The translations under genes and the position numbers were made by a program. A stretch of 42,944 bases of DNA from an uncultured Ruminococcus sp. (lineage in GTDB: Bacteria; Bacillota; Clostridia; Oscillospirales; Ruminococcaceae): assembly GCA_934463425.1 (NCBI GenBank), contig CAKSJP010000018.1, forward strand, positions 1 to 42,944, in the 5' to 3' direction. The notes under the pieces are model-generated. The model ran no database searches and had not been told where the DNA came from. It worked only from the letters and a program-made list of their open reading frames with translations. The stretch's first letter is position 1, and each line of letters opens with the position of its first letter. Of this stretch, positions 11,401-18,555 are shown piece after piece.

Positions 11401-14400
11401 CACAAGTGGAATTGTCCTTTGCAAAAACAGATGTAGACGGTAAGGCAATGACCGGCTATAAGCTGACTTTGAAAAAGCCGGATGGCAATGAGGAAAGCTG
11501 GACGACCGATGGCACAGCAAAAATATTTACTAATCTGACAGCCGGAAAGTACAAACTGACAGAAGCTGCACAGAATAACTATGTGCCGGTAGAAGTTACA
11601 TTTGAAATTGGCGATAACGGCTATATTATCAAGGAAAATGCAGAGACTATGGCATATGCTGCTCTGGAAAGCACCGGTGTAACGGTTATCAATCGTGCAC
11701 AGGTCAGCGTTGACAAGCAGGACATTGCAGACTCCGCAGAACTGGCAGGTGCAACCATCAAGATCACTCGGACAAACGGCAGTCTGAACGCAGATGTGCT
11801 GGAGGTCAAGCGTGGGAAAACTTTGCTGACAAAGGCAGACTCTCTGGAGGACAACGCCGATTACAGCAAATACACACAGACATCTAATACTATCACCTTT
11901 ATTTCTGACGGCAAACACAAGACCGACATCACCGGACTGCCGGACGGCACCTACACTATGACGGAGGTCGTTGCACCGGACGGCTACAACAAGGTAAGCA
12001 CAGACTTCACCTTTACGATAAGCAAGGGACAGGTTGTTCCTGCTACAGTATCCGAGGAATATGACGTTTCCGGCAACGACATTACCATGAAGGACGGTCA
12101 GAAGCCCAGCGTGACGATCAGCAAGCAGGCAGTCGGCGGCGGGGAAGAACTCACCGGAGCCGTACTGAAACTGACTGCACCGGCAGGAACAGACCTGAGC
12201 AAGGTCAAAGGCTTCTACAGCGACGGCAGCACTGATAAAATCGAGATCAGCGGCAACACCATTACATGGACTTCGGACAAAGCCAAGGGCGGTGTGACAC
12301 TGGCAAATCTGCCGGCAGGCGTGTACACGCTGGAAGAAACCACCGCACCGGACGGCTTCACCAAAAAGACCGAGGGGATGAACTTCGAGGTCGGAACTGA
12401 CGGCAAGGTCGGAACGGTAAACGGACTGACCAAGGACGGCAACAAGGTCGTAATGGAAGATGCTGCCTCCAAGCTTACCATTGGCAAGAAGGACATCACC
12501 GGAAAGCAGGAAGTCACCGGAGCAACGCTGATCCTGACTCTGACAAAGCCGGACGAAAGCGGAGCAACGCTGGACGGTGTGACAGTAGAAAATATCACCG
12601 CGGACAGCAGAACTGGGAATTCCATTACATGGACTTCCGGCAAGACAGATGCCGTTTTGAGCAAGCTGCCGGACGGTGAATACACACTGAAAGAAACCGG
12701 CGGTGCTTTTACAGACACAGAAACCCAAAAAACCTACGCGGTAATCGAATCAACAATGACCTTTACTGTGGAAAACGGTGTTGTCACAGACACCAATGCC
12801 GAAAACAGCCTGAAAGACAAGGCGACCGAGGGCTATTACTACTATGACAAGACCGCAGGACAGATTCTGGTCTGCGATGCGGAAGCTGTCAACGTCGTGC
12901 CGATCAGCAAGCAGGACGCAGCAAGCGGTGCGGAAGTAGCCGGTGCAACACTGGAGATCACCGCAGAAAACGTGCTGGATACCACGAAGCTGGAACTGTC
13001 CAGAACCGATAAGAACGGGAACAAGACGGTACTGGTCAAGGGAACGGATTACAGCATCAGTGCAGACGGCAAGACCATTCAGTTTGTTTCCGGAGAAGAT
13101 GCAACGATCATCACCGGACTGCCGGCAGGCAGCTATCAGCTGAAGGAAACCAATGCACCGGACGGCTATCAGCTGTACACAGCAGAAGAAACCTTCACCA
13201 TTGGAACAGACGGCAAGGTGACCGGAACTACAACCATTCAGGACGAGGTTTCCAAGCTCACCATTGGCAAGAAGGACATCACCGGAAAGCAGGAAGTCAC
13301 CGGAGCAACGCTGACCCTGACTCTGACAAAGCCGGATGAAAGCGGAGCAACGCTGGATGGTGTGACAGTAGAAAATATCACCGCGGACAGCAGAACTGGG
13401 AATTCCATTACATGGACTTCCGGCAAGACAGATGCCGTTTTGAGCAAGCTGCCGGACGGTGAATACACACTGAAAGAAACCGGCGGTGCTTTTACAGACA
13501 CAGAAACCGGAAAGACCTACACGGTAATCGAATCGACGATGACCTTTACTGTGGAAAACGGTGTTGTCACAGACACCAATGCCGAAAACAGTCTGAATGA
13601 CAAGGCAACCGAGGGTTATTACTACTATGACAAGACCGCAGGACAGATTCTGGTCTGCGATGCGGAACAGTCTGCGGTTACTACAACGCCGACTTCGGAA
13701 ACGACTACAACAACCACAACGACAACAACCACAACTACAACTACTACAACCAGCGGAAGCAGCACAACATCTGACACAAAAACTACCATGGGAACCGGTA
13801 CAGTTACCACAGTTTCGACTGTAGTAACCGCGTCGAAAACCAGTGCAGGACCTACCACCGTTTCTACAAAAGGAACGACAACCGAAGTGACAACGGGTAC
13901 TGTTACGGTGACCAGCGCAGGACCTACCACCGTCTCTACAAAGGGAACGACAACCGAAGTGACAACGGGTACTGTTACGGTGACCAGCGCAGGACCTACC
14001 ACCGTCTCTACAAAGGGAACGACAACCGAAGTGACAACGGGTACTGTTACGGTGACCAGTGCAGGACCTACCACCGTCTCTACAAAGGGAACTACAACCG
14101 AGGTGACAACAGGTACTACACTGGCGACTAGCGGAACTGTTACCAAAACCAGTGCAGGTTCGACCAGCGCTTCGACCAGCGGAACAGCTGCAACTACATC
14201 CACTACCGAAGCGACTGTCAAAACAACGGTAAGTGCTTCTACGGAAACCAGTGCAGGAACGACTACAGAAACTGTGACCCAAACCAGCACTACCGCAGAA
14301 AAAACAACAACTACCACAACATCAGCTGCAACAACTACAGCGGTTACCACCACTGAGCAGCCGGAAGGCTATCTTATCCGCAAGTGTGATGCAGGCGGCA

Positions 14401-15110
14401 GCGAGATCGCAGGAGCATCTCTGAACATTACCGATCAGAACGGCAATGTGATCGATCAGTGGATATCCGAAGAAGGCGTATCCCATGTCTTTGCAGGAAT
14501 CCAGGCGAACACACCCTACTGCCTGACTGAAACACTGGCTCCGGCAGATTATCTCGTTGCAGAACCGATCTACTTCCAGCTGAACGAAGACGGCACACTG
14601 GTGCTGTTTGCTGGTGTTAGCCTGAATGCGGATGGCAGCTGGAGCGTAGAAAACGCTGTGGCAACTGCGAATCCGAACGGCAAAGCCGTTGTGATGATCG
14701 ACGAGTACGTTGGTACCGGAACCACCACAACGGAAACTACCGAAGAAACCACAACTACCACGACGGCAACTACGACCACTGCGAAGAATACCACGGCCGG
14801 CAACGGCGAGCATACTCCGACTGCTTCTACTGCGGCTACAACTTCTACAGAAACTACCACTGTGACTGTAGAAAGCGGTACCGGTACAACTGCAGGCAGT
14901 AACGGCTCTGGTACAACGACAGCGGTTAGCGGAAGCCAGACAACTACAGTCATCAGAAGCAATTCTGGTTCGTCTTCTTCCGGCGGCAGAAATAATACAA
15001 AAATCTCTTCTGCGCCAAAGACAGACGATGCATTGCCGATCATTCTGATTCCGGCAGGAATTGCACTGGCAGCAGCGATTGCAGCAGGCTGTAAGCGTAA
15101 GAAAAAGTAA
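5439..15110 (+). CDS. Giant secreted modular surface protein (DUF11-like and SpaA/Cna-B-like modules, Thr-rich stalk)
   Basis: A 3,223-residue protein. Residues 1-36 are a signal peptide (basic start, hydrophobic core, cleavage after VSA). About residues 350-1450 hold several DUF11-type beta modules (motifs such as VEFVITVTNSGDADG and VTYELHIKNNSPVALEN). About 1510-2745 hold SpaA/Cna-B-like modules, many with a lysine-bearing first strand and the YxLxET(x)APDGY motif whose Glu normally promotes isopeptide bonds. Next come a Thr-rich stalk (about 2745-2974), one more SpaA-like module (about 2978-3085), a second Thr-rich stretch, and a C-terminus with PKTDD, a hydrophobic segment and the tail KRKKK. 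This resembles a cell-wall sorting signal but lacks the Gly of LPxTG. Likely role: adhesion or stalk at the cell surface (inference). The start is set by GAGAGGAG 7 bases upstream; an upstream extension to 5343 runs through a hairpin and is rejected. Confidence 0.85.
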   Translation: MQTEKTRHLRTRVISVLLAVLMIVTCLPSMLFPVSADNNGRSGGPLVLTNASVEFRDDKYNPIDEVDTGDVFYLMSTISGNNVNEGEVDSYRIEITDKNLLLPNFAGNGFRDGAVYNGYTLHVNSDGSRYIAFDIDNGQTKQVRLQAKFQNGKTPGGTISTVKIVQDSTGKNASSTITARAKRQWSASKSEDRNALTAAQLAAGTTVNYTLSASANNASKKNGVEWVQSLKFEDTISLSGMIFAGGAQTAVENAVKSAVAAAGYTAGNLSVTVSGSTAKISFTVDSKNTNAEMSAVKLHMALPLNSSTVKMNGTADGKVTNSLTVSGKPYGDDASYSTIGGNSVELKISAPQGPKFHLSKTVENEKAYYVKGDKVEFVITVTNSGDADGTISLNDALPEGLTATGETVWNDITVPAGQSVTKEIECTVNKDEDTVLTNEVTGSNGENATKTILVKKDVAHVSYFKSGYVQSAGNTTYTKSVETDGVYHITMKNDGTKAGTFTFSDTMPAGVTIDTSKGVTVTVNGVSQSLATAGITVSGNTVSATNAAIAKDATVVVAIPVKINSNAESVVNTATTGDGDKSTTFTGKDAAADMHFSKSVSPESFTENTLTSVEYTLKLDNSNGTAAGVVSQLEDAVPTGATFQSVSMTSNLLFSSNNLTERPLTGKLTLENLTAAAGITGDFKLAAGEVVTITIKATVNGAADVVNTAKINGNDYKATVRVGEDLSKYSVEKTIVDDRVYSAEEDITYRVKFTNNSTNTLEHLAIYDRGELLYWGADKDSAADMTVIGISSSNKNYKAGDKALCESTSGYAVAQYILPNINLAPGEWVELEYTIETISDLKHNNTYGKQYTGTDIKIKGTSLETKYATDEKGLYNYVAIGQAVKNSWNNDYHIPNDGKWYAQDMVKSPIDNSTFTATKQLDGSDAETNISGKSASELEAMTFQYKLELKGEGNAYIGKSITLEDTLPDGMEYVPNSVVGTANYADLSGIQATQVGQTLTFTFVSTEKFENQYNGGVKLTYKTKLTADKAQELANSTAKKVTLTNTLSKVTVVEGRDDGSNRVILPNSKVDISFTKTTPAPGFAKLAVASYAGKDYQNADFQKVENGYITAGDTLIWQAVLYNGKGETDTAGKATLNGEELGRLDLTDVTLTDNLPSCYEFDNTSYTAKYFVVPLKADGSFDVDKYGMVTGTGAEIKTTSNGDSVSWDVSSVTGTGVTEGKLEPNYAIVVQFATTVKDGQEKEGVITNTGYATIDQPFSAEDTVAGEKQDNQIWSYANYNIVGLTTESWKTITYKNNGHTGTPHTDPATDTGYSRQPTHNYVQGMQGEDVTYELHIKNNSPVALENMTIIDRLPYVGDLGLVSGYERFSAFGVTLKSIDSVEIGTYDETGAFTGSSAAHKEYQYSTDKTSTLNEYSKDWLGQNDVMNWTSNPSADTVDFRIQLKDTVKVGEEVVVTVKATVPSYVAKTGEENIAWNSFAYSYQNTGILGDTVMVAEPAKVGVWVQTPDTTVDVTVNKTLTEAETKDATFYFALFTDENYTTRLSDVISVTIPAGQTKASVTMKDVDLSSIKQQTNNANNVYLLETDAKGNQIHNYTPAYTGNKISTDATTNQIVGVTNTKNTGDITLTKKLAGENVTGDTFYFALFTKNAAGDYVRYEEAPVQSLTFTKAGKDSVTFEDVPKGVDFYVLETNANGVLADTDFAKYTSDSGIRYTSEPAAPAAVQADGKTEITNTEEIDYSITVSKVLIADDVKSTPVFSVGLFTENDTLVEKKTVVAGADVTFDNLKADTPYYIFELNDADEQIANGASFQMPVVLDPKNSTAKTDTTFYVSYDCCDDDSKVAALTLTKDAPQANTIITNTTKNPAQIKVTKIATEDGNPAVDHAIEVGLFTQDTNGSYQQVEKKNINIAAGDKGKKSVTFDGLDSSKTYYVFELDADGKRVENGSTTTVGSAGSSKTFLATYSGNSSRVDLLPGIPGEKTITDANTTQVELSFAKTDVDGKAMTGYKLTLKKPDGNEESWTTDGTAKIFTNLTAGKYKLTEAAQNNYVPVEVTFEIGDNGYIIKENAETMAYAALESTGVTVINRAQVSVDKQDIADSAELAGATIKITRTNGSLNADVLEVKRGKTLLTKADSLEDNADYSKYTQTSNTITFISDGKHKTDITGLPDGTYTMTEVVAPDGYNKVSTDFTFTISKGQVVPATVSEEYDVSGNDITMKDGQKPSVTISKQAVGGGEELTGAVLKLTAPAGTDLSKVKGFYSDGSTDKIEISGNTITWTSDKAKGGVTLANLPAGVYTLEETTAPDGFTKKTEGMNFEVGTDGKVGTVNGLTKDGNKVVMEDAASKLTIGKKDITGKQEVTGATLILTLTKPDESGATLDGVTVENITADSRTGNSITWTSGKTDAVLSKLPDGEYTLKETGGAFTDTETQKTYAVIESTMTFTVENGVVTDTNAENSLKDKATEGYYYYDKTAGQILVCDAEAVNVVPISKQDAASGAEVAGATLEITAENVLDTTKLELSRTDKNGNKTVLVKGTDYSISADGKTIQFVSGEDATIITGLPAGSYQLKETNAPDGYQLYTAEETFTIGTDGKVTGTTTIQDEVSKLTIGKKDITGKQEVTGATLTLTLTKPDESGATLDGVTVENITADSRTGNSITWTSGKTDAVLSKLPDGEYTLKETGGAFTDTETGKTYTVIESTMTFTVENGVVTDTNAENSLNDKATEGYYYYDKTAGQILVCDAEQSAVTTTPTSETTTTTTTTTTTTTTTTTSGSSTTSDTKTTMGTGTVTTVSTVVTASKTSAGPTTVSTKGTTTEVTTGTVTVTSAGPTTVSTKGTTTEVTTGTVTVTSAGPTTVSTKGTTTEVTTGTVTVTSAGPTTVSTKGTTTEVTTGTTLATSGTVTKTSAGSTSASTSGTAATTSTTEATVKTTVSASTETSAGTTTETVTQTSTTAEKTTTTTTSAATTTAVTTTEQPEGYLIRKCDAGGSEIAGASLNITDQNGNVIDQWISEEGVSHVFAGIQANTPYCLTETLAPADYLVAEPIYFQLNEDGTLVLFAGVSLNADGSWSVENAVATANPNGKAVVMIDEYVGTGTTTTETTEETTTTTTATTTTAKNTTAGNGEHTPTASTAATTSTETTTVTVESGTGTTAGSNGSGTTTAVSGSQTTTVIRSNSGSSSSGGRNNTKISSAPKTDDALPIILIPAGIALAAAIAAGCKRKKK
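12468..12884 (+). repeat. Intragenic duplicated module, copy 1 (417 bp)
   Basis: Nearly identical to 13251-13667, offset 783 bases (261 codons). It encodes the SpaA-like module beginning SKLTIGKKDITGKQEVTGAT and ending at the QILVCDAE motif. Only scattered base differences are visible, for example AAGCTTACC against AAGCTCACC at the start. Confidence 0.9.
13251..13667 (+). repeat. Intragenic duplicated module, copy 2 (417 bp)
   Basis: Second copy of the 12468-12884 module. A different SpaA-like module (12885-13250) separates the two, so the duplicated unit may be a two-module block or the result of conversion between copies. Confidence 0.9.
13839..14126 (+). repeat. Four tandem 72-bp coding repeats in the Thr-rich stalk
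   Basis: Units start at 13839, 13911, 13983 and 14055, each 72 bases (24 codons) with consensus TSAGPTTVSTKGTTTEV followed by TTGTVTV. Units 2 and 3 are almost identical; unit 4 diverges near its end. The period is a multiple of three, so copy-number change would alter stalk length without breaking the frame. Confidence 0.95.
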
Positions 15111-15125
15111 AGGCAACCTCGCATA

Positions 15126-15170
15126 AAACCCGCCCCGGCAGAAATTTTCTGTCGGGGCGGGTTTGCTTTT
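15126..15170 (+). terminator. Terminator of the giant surface-protein gene
   Basis: A GC-rich hairpin of AAACCCGCCCCGGCAGAAA with its near-perfect complement ending CGGGGCGGGTTT (15126-15164), followed by GCTTTT, 15 bases after the stop. Confidence 0.85.
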
Positions 15171-15241
15171 GAGAGAGGGCAGCTGTTCGGTGCTCTCTTA
15201 AAACCGATGGCATAAGGTCGGTGCAGCCGCAGCGCGCCCTC

Positions 15242-15270
15242 TTGCCAATCTCGTTGAAATATGCTATAAT
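15242..15270 (+). promoter_or_regulatory. sigma-A promoter of purB
   Basis: -35 TTGCCA (15242-15247), a 17-base spacer and -10 TATAAT (15265-15270), about 50 bases before the purB start. Confidence 0.85.
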
Positions 15271-15322
15271 AAAACAAGAAGCGATTCCGATTCTGGATTC
15301 CAAAAGAAAGAGGTACAAAAAT

Positions 15323-16759
15323 ATGCGTAATACCACAAGCTATGAAAGTCCGTTCTGCACCCGCTATGCCAGCGAGGAGATGCAGCACGTTTTCTCCGCA
15401 GACAAGAAGTTTTCCACCTGGCGCCGTCTCTGGGTGGCTCTGGCACGGGCAGAGATGGAGCTGGGTCTGCCGGTGACCCAGGAACAGGTAGACGAACTGG
15501 AAGCCAACATCAACAACATTGACTATGATGTTGCCGAGGCAGAGGAAAAGCGCCGCCGCCATGACGTAATGTCCCATGTATATGCCTATGGTCAGGTATG
15601 CCCGAAGGCTGCCGGCATCATCCATCTGGGTGCGACCTCCTGCTATGTCGGCGACAACACCGATATCATCATCATGCGCGATGCTCTGGAGATCGTCCGC
15701 CGGAAGATGATCAATGTACTGGCAAACCTGTCTCATTTTGCACTGGAGTATAAGGCAATGCCGGCACTGGCATACACCCACCTCCAGCCGGCACAGCTGA
15801 CCACAGTGGGCAAGCGCGCGACACTGTGGATGAACGAACTGCTCATGGACTTCAACGAGCTGGAATACCGCATTGCAAACCTGAAGCTGCTGGGCTCTAA
15901 GGGTACTACCGGCACACAGGCATCCTTTATGGAGCTGTTCAAGGGCGACACCGACAAGGTCAAGGAACTGGAGGCTAAGATCGCCAAGGAAATGGGCTTT
16001 GACGGCGTTGTTCCGGTTTCCGGTCAGACCTATTCCAGAAAGATCGACTCTCAGATCCTGGCGACCCTCAGCGGCATCGCCCAGTCCTGCAGCAAGTTTT
16101 CCAATGACATGCGTCTGCTCCAGAGCTTCAAGGAAATGGAAGAGCCCTTTGAAAAGACCCAGATCGGTTCTTCCGCAATGGCATACAAGCGCAACCCCAT
16201 GCGCTGTGAGCGTATTACTTCTCTGGCGCGCTATGTGATGATCGACAGCCTGAACCCGGCATTCACCGCAGGCACCCAGTGGTTCGAGCGTACCCTGGAT
16301 GACTCTGCAAACAAGCGCGTTTCCGTACCGGAAGCATTCCTGGCAGTGGATGCGATCCTGAACATCATGCTGAACGTCACCGACGGTCTGGTGGTTTATC
16401 CGAAGATGATCCGTCAGCGCATCATGCGGGAGCTGCCCTTTATGGCAACAGAAAACATCATGATGGACGCTGTGGAAAAGGGCGGCAACCGTCAGGAGCT
16501 CCACGAAAAGATCCGTCAGTATTCCATGGAAGCCGGCAAGCACGTCAAGGAAGAGGGCCTGGAAAACGACCTGTGCGATATGCTGCTGGCAGATCCGGCA
16601 TTCATGATCACCAAGGAAGATCTGGACAAGATCCTGAAGCCGGAGAACTTCACCGGCCGCAGCGAGCAGCAGACCGAGGAATTTGTGGCAGAGTGCATTC
16701 AGCCGATCCTGGACGCAAACAAGGACGTTCTGGGCGAGCACTTCGAGATGAAGAACTAA
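15323..16759 (+). CDS. purB: Adenylosuccinate lyase
   Basis: A 478-residue cytosolic enzyme of the fumarase/aspartase superfamily. It acts twice in purine synthesis, splitting SAICAR to AICAR and adenylosuccinate to AMP, each time releasing fumarate. Visible motifs: GATSCYVGDNTD, THLQPAQ with catalytic His153, and the superfamily signature SSAMAYKRNPMRCE with the flexible-loop Ser283. The length matches the longer ADSL type common in Clostridia. The start at 15323 has AAGAGG upstream; a frame extension to 15221 would run through the promoter. It appears monocistronic, with its own promoter and terminator, rather than part of a pur operon. Confidence 0.97.
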   Translation: MRNTTSYESPFCTRYASEEMQHVFSADKKFSTWRRLWVALARAEMELGLPVTQEQVDELEANINNIDYDVAEAEEKRRRHDVMSHVYAYGQVCPKAAGIIHLGATSCYVGDNTDIIIMRDALEIVRRKMINVLANLSHFALEYKAMPALAYTHLQPAQLTTVGKRATLWMNELLMDFNELEYRIANLKLLGSKGTTGTQASFMELFKGDTDKVKELEAKIAKEMGFDGVVPVSGQTYSRKIDSQILATLSGIAQSCSKFSNDMRLLQSFKEMEEPFEKTQIGSSAMAYKRNPMRCERITSLARYVMIDSLNPAFTAGTQWFERTLDDSANKRVSVPEAFLAVDAILNIMLNVTDGLVVYPKMIRQRIMRELPFMATENIMMDAVEKGGNRQELHEKIRQYSMEAGKHVKEEGLENDLCDMLLADPAFMITKEDLDKILKPENFTGRSEQQTEEFVAECIQPILDANKDVLGEHFEMKN

Positions 16760-16782
16760 GACAACTTCTCATATAAAAATGT

Positions 16783-16827
16783 AAAAAACAGCTCTCAGCG
16801 GAACTGAAACCGCTGAGAGCTGTTTTT
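16783..16827. terminator. Bidirectional terminator between purB and the convergent lipoprotein gene
   Basis: A perfect 13-bp stem CAGCTCTCAGCGG/CCGCTGAGAGCTG with an 8-base loop, flanked by six A on the left and five T on the right. It can serve purB (plus) and the gene ending at 16845 (minus). Confidence 0.9.
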
Positions 16828-16844
16828 CTTTGCAGAAAGTATTT

Positions 16845-17603
16845 TTACGCTGTGCCGTTCAAGAAGCCCTGCACCGCATCGGTCATAGTCTGTTCCGGAA
16901 CAGAAACCGTCTGAGCGTTTCGGTTCTGGAAAGTGTAGGTGATATCGTTTTCTGTCCGAGTAAATTCTGCCGGGATGTCAACGGTTTTTGCGCCGGAGAG
17001 GGTTTGCAGATCTTCTGCCAGCAGATCGCTGTCACAGCCGAGTGCCTGGTTGACATAGCCGCCATCCCGGAGCAGGAACATGCCCTGATAGCTGTACTGC
17101 TCCCAATAGCTGCCGTTTTTTTCCGTGCCGAAGAACAACAGCACATCGCCGGTCTGGGGGATGTAGTTTCCGGCGTGGTCATAGTGGTACATCGCCGCTT
17201 CATCGCCGCTGCTTTCCTGCGATGCCGGCGCATCTGCATAGGGCATGATGCAGTCGGGAACGCAGAGGGTCTGTCCGTCATAGCTGCCCTGATAGGTCTC
17301 CAGAACATTGGGCGTGATCTCGGTATAAGTCCCGTCGGATGAAGCTGTCACAGCCGTTACCTCAACTTTGGCGATCCAGTCGGCGCCGTCTGTCAGCGTT
17401 TTCAGGGTGTCTGCCAGTTCTGCATATTCCACAATGGCGTAGTCCGTGATGACCTTGCCCTCCTGCGTGTCAGATGCTTCTGCCTGGCTGATGCTGCTCT
17501 CATTCTGCGCCGTGCTGTTTCCGGTGTTCGCGCCGGCAGAGCAGCCGGACAGGACTGCAATGCTGAACACCGCCGCAGTGAGAAAATAATCCAACTTTTT
17601 CAT
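16845..17603 (-). CDS. Lipoprotein of unknown function
   Basis: 252 residues. The N-terminus MKKLDYFLTAAVFSIAVLSG-C carries a lipobox (LSGC), so the mature protein should be a membrane-anchored lipoprotein on the outer face. After an Asn/Ser/Gln-rich spacer (about residues 22-45) comes a soluble domain containing VEVTAVTAS and the pattern GDVLLFFGTEK. The sequence alternates short beta-like segments, and I do not recognise a catalytic motif. The start at 17603 is set by AAGGAGGGAGTATT just upstream. It is transcribed from a strong promoter (17691-17719), divergent from the acetyltransferase gene. It could be a stress or envelope lipoprotein, but function is unknown. Confidence 0.85.
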   Translation of the reverse strand: MKKLDYFLTAAVFSIAVLSGCSAGANTGNSTAQNESSISQAEASDTQEGKVITDYAIVEYAELADTLKTLTDGADWIAKVEVTAVTASSDGTYTEITPNVLETYQGSYDGQTLCVPDCIMPYADAPASQESSGDEAAMYHYDHAGNYIPQTGDVLLFFGTEKNGSYWEQYSYQGMFLLRDGGYVNQALGCDSDLLAEDLQTLSGAKTVDIPAEFTRTENDITYTFQNRNAQTVSVPEQTMTDAVQGFLNGTA

Positions 17604-17690
17604 AATACTCCCTCCTTGAAAGGCCGGAATCGACTCTTTAGAATGCAATTTCCATTTTGCGGAAATTAATATGCGATTTTTTCTGATGCA

Positions 17691-17719
17691 ATTATAGCAT
17701 ATGAAAAAATAAATGTCAA
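17691..17719 (-). promoter_or_regulatory. sigma-A promoter of the lipoprotein gene
   Basis: Minus strand: -35 TTGACA (17714-17719), a 17-base spacer and -10 TATAAT (17691-17696), a consensus match at both boxes. Confidence 0.88.
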
Positions 17720-17754
17720 CCGTTTTGAAAATATTTGTGCAATTTTATATTTGC

Positions 17755-17800
17755 TTGACAAATTGCCGGAAAAGGTGTACCTTAAAGGTATCTAAGATAC
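17755..17800 (+). promoter_or_regulatory. Promoter with two overlapping palindromes ahead of the acetyltransferase gene
   Basis: -35 TTGACA (17755-17760), then 17 bases to a weak -10 TACCTT (17778-17783). The -10 lies inside the perfect palindrome TACCTTAAAGGTA (17778-17790), which overlaps a second perfect palindrome GTATCTAAGATAC (17788-17800). The layout suggests an operator over the transcription start, for example for a dimeric MarR-type repressor or a MerR-type activator. The regulator is not in the window. Confidence 0.6.
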
Positions 17801-17816
17801 AGTAGGAGGAATCACC

Positions 17817-18371
17817 ATGTCCATTCAGATCCGCCCGGCAGTTCCGGCAGATGCGACGGTGCTGCTCGCCATTTACGCGCCCTATGTGGCACAAACCGCT
17901 ATTACCTTTGAATATGATGTCCCCACAGAGGCAGAGTTTGCCGGCCGCATTGCAGATACGCTGCAAAACTATCCCTATCTGGTGGCAGAGCAGGACGGCA
18001 TTCCGGCGGGTTATGCCTATGCCGGAAAGTTTCACGACCGCGCCGCCTATGACTGGTCAGTGGAGACCTCCATCTATGTGGAGCAGCACCAGAAGCGCCG
18101 GGGCATCGGCAGACTGCTCCACGATGCCCTGGAAGCGGAGCTGCGCCGGCGGCATTTTCTCAACATGAATGCCTGCATCGCCTGCCCCATAGGGGAGAGC
18201 GACCCGTATCTCACCCGGGACAGCATCCGGTTTCACGAAAAGCTGGGCTACCGCATGGTGGGAGAGTTCTGTCAGTGCGGCTATAAGTTCGGGCAGTGGT
18301 ACAATATGGTGTGGATGGAAAAGCACATCGGCAGCCATACAGATGCGCCGCTGCCGGTGGTGCGGCATTGA
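17817..18371 (+). CDS. GNAT-family N-acetyltransferase (phosphinothricin acetyltransferase-like)
   Basis: A 184-residue cytosolic enzyme expected to move acetyl from acetyl-CoA to an amine of a small molecule or amino-acid analogue. It begins IQIRPAVPADATVLLAIY, typical of the PAT/YncA branch, and has SVETSIYVEQHQKRRGIGRLL, in which RRGIGR is the acetyl-CoA pyrophosphate loop (motif A). NACIACPIGESDPY and HEKLGYRMVGEF follow as expected for this branch. AGGAGG sits 7 bases before the ATG. The promoter carries palindromes, so it may be induced. The substrate is unknown; methionine sulfoximine or sulfone analogues and phosphinothricin are the known substrates of relatives. Confidence 0.88.
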   Translation: MSIQIRPAVPADATVLLAIYAPYVAQTAITFEYDVPTEAEFAGRIADTLQNYPYLVAEQDGIPAGYAYAGKFHDRAAYDWSVETSIYVEQHQKRRGIGRLLHDALEAELRRRHFLNMNACIACPIGESDPYLTRDSIRFHEKLGYRMVGEFCQCGYKFGQWYNMVWMEKHIGSHTDAPLPVVRH

Positions 18372-18410
18372 AGAGATCGAGCAGATGCTGCGATGCAGTG
18401 CGTCTGTTGT

Positions 18411-18432
18411 AGGGGCGAACATCGTTCGCCCG
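18411..18432. repeat. Short palindromic repeat (GGGCGAAC-ATC-GTTCGCCC)
   Basis: A perfect 8-bp stem with a 3-base loop (18413-18431) lies after the acetyltransferase gene. From memory, similar GTAGGGGCGA..TCGCCC hairpins are scattered through many Clostridia genomes. It has no T run, so it is not a standard terminator. Confidence 0.5.
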
Positions 18433-18472
18433 TGAGCAGGGCGTATTTTCTGCGAAAAATTTCCGCATCCTA

Positions 18473-18501
18473 TTGACTAATCCGCTGTTTTCGGGTATCA
18501 T
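18473..18501 (+). promoter_or_regulatory. sigma-A promoter of the GH74 gene cluster
   Basis: -35 TTGACT (18473-18478), a 17-base spacer and -10 TATCAT (18496-18501), about 45 bases before the GH74 ribosome site. Confidence 0.75.
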
Positions 18502-18555
18502 AGGAAGTAGGAAATTTTTGCAGTCTCCCTGCAATGGAATATGGAGGACAGATAT

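Noticed and set aside
13839..14126. Possible CRISPR array
   Set aside because: Units are contiguous 72-base coding repeats without unique spacers, and no cas genes are present.
12750..14282. Cys/Ser-rich minus-strand frame over the Thr repeats
   Set aside because: An artefact of reading ACN-rich codons in reverse.
16760..16782. AAGACAACTTCTCATATAAAA after purB as another REP copy
   Set aside because: Similarity to AAGGCAACCTCGCATAAAA after the giant gene is limited and there is no palindrome.
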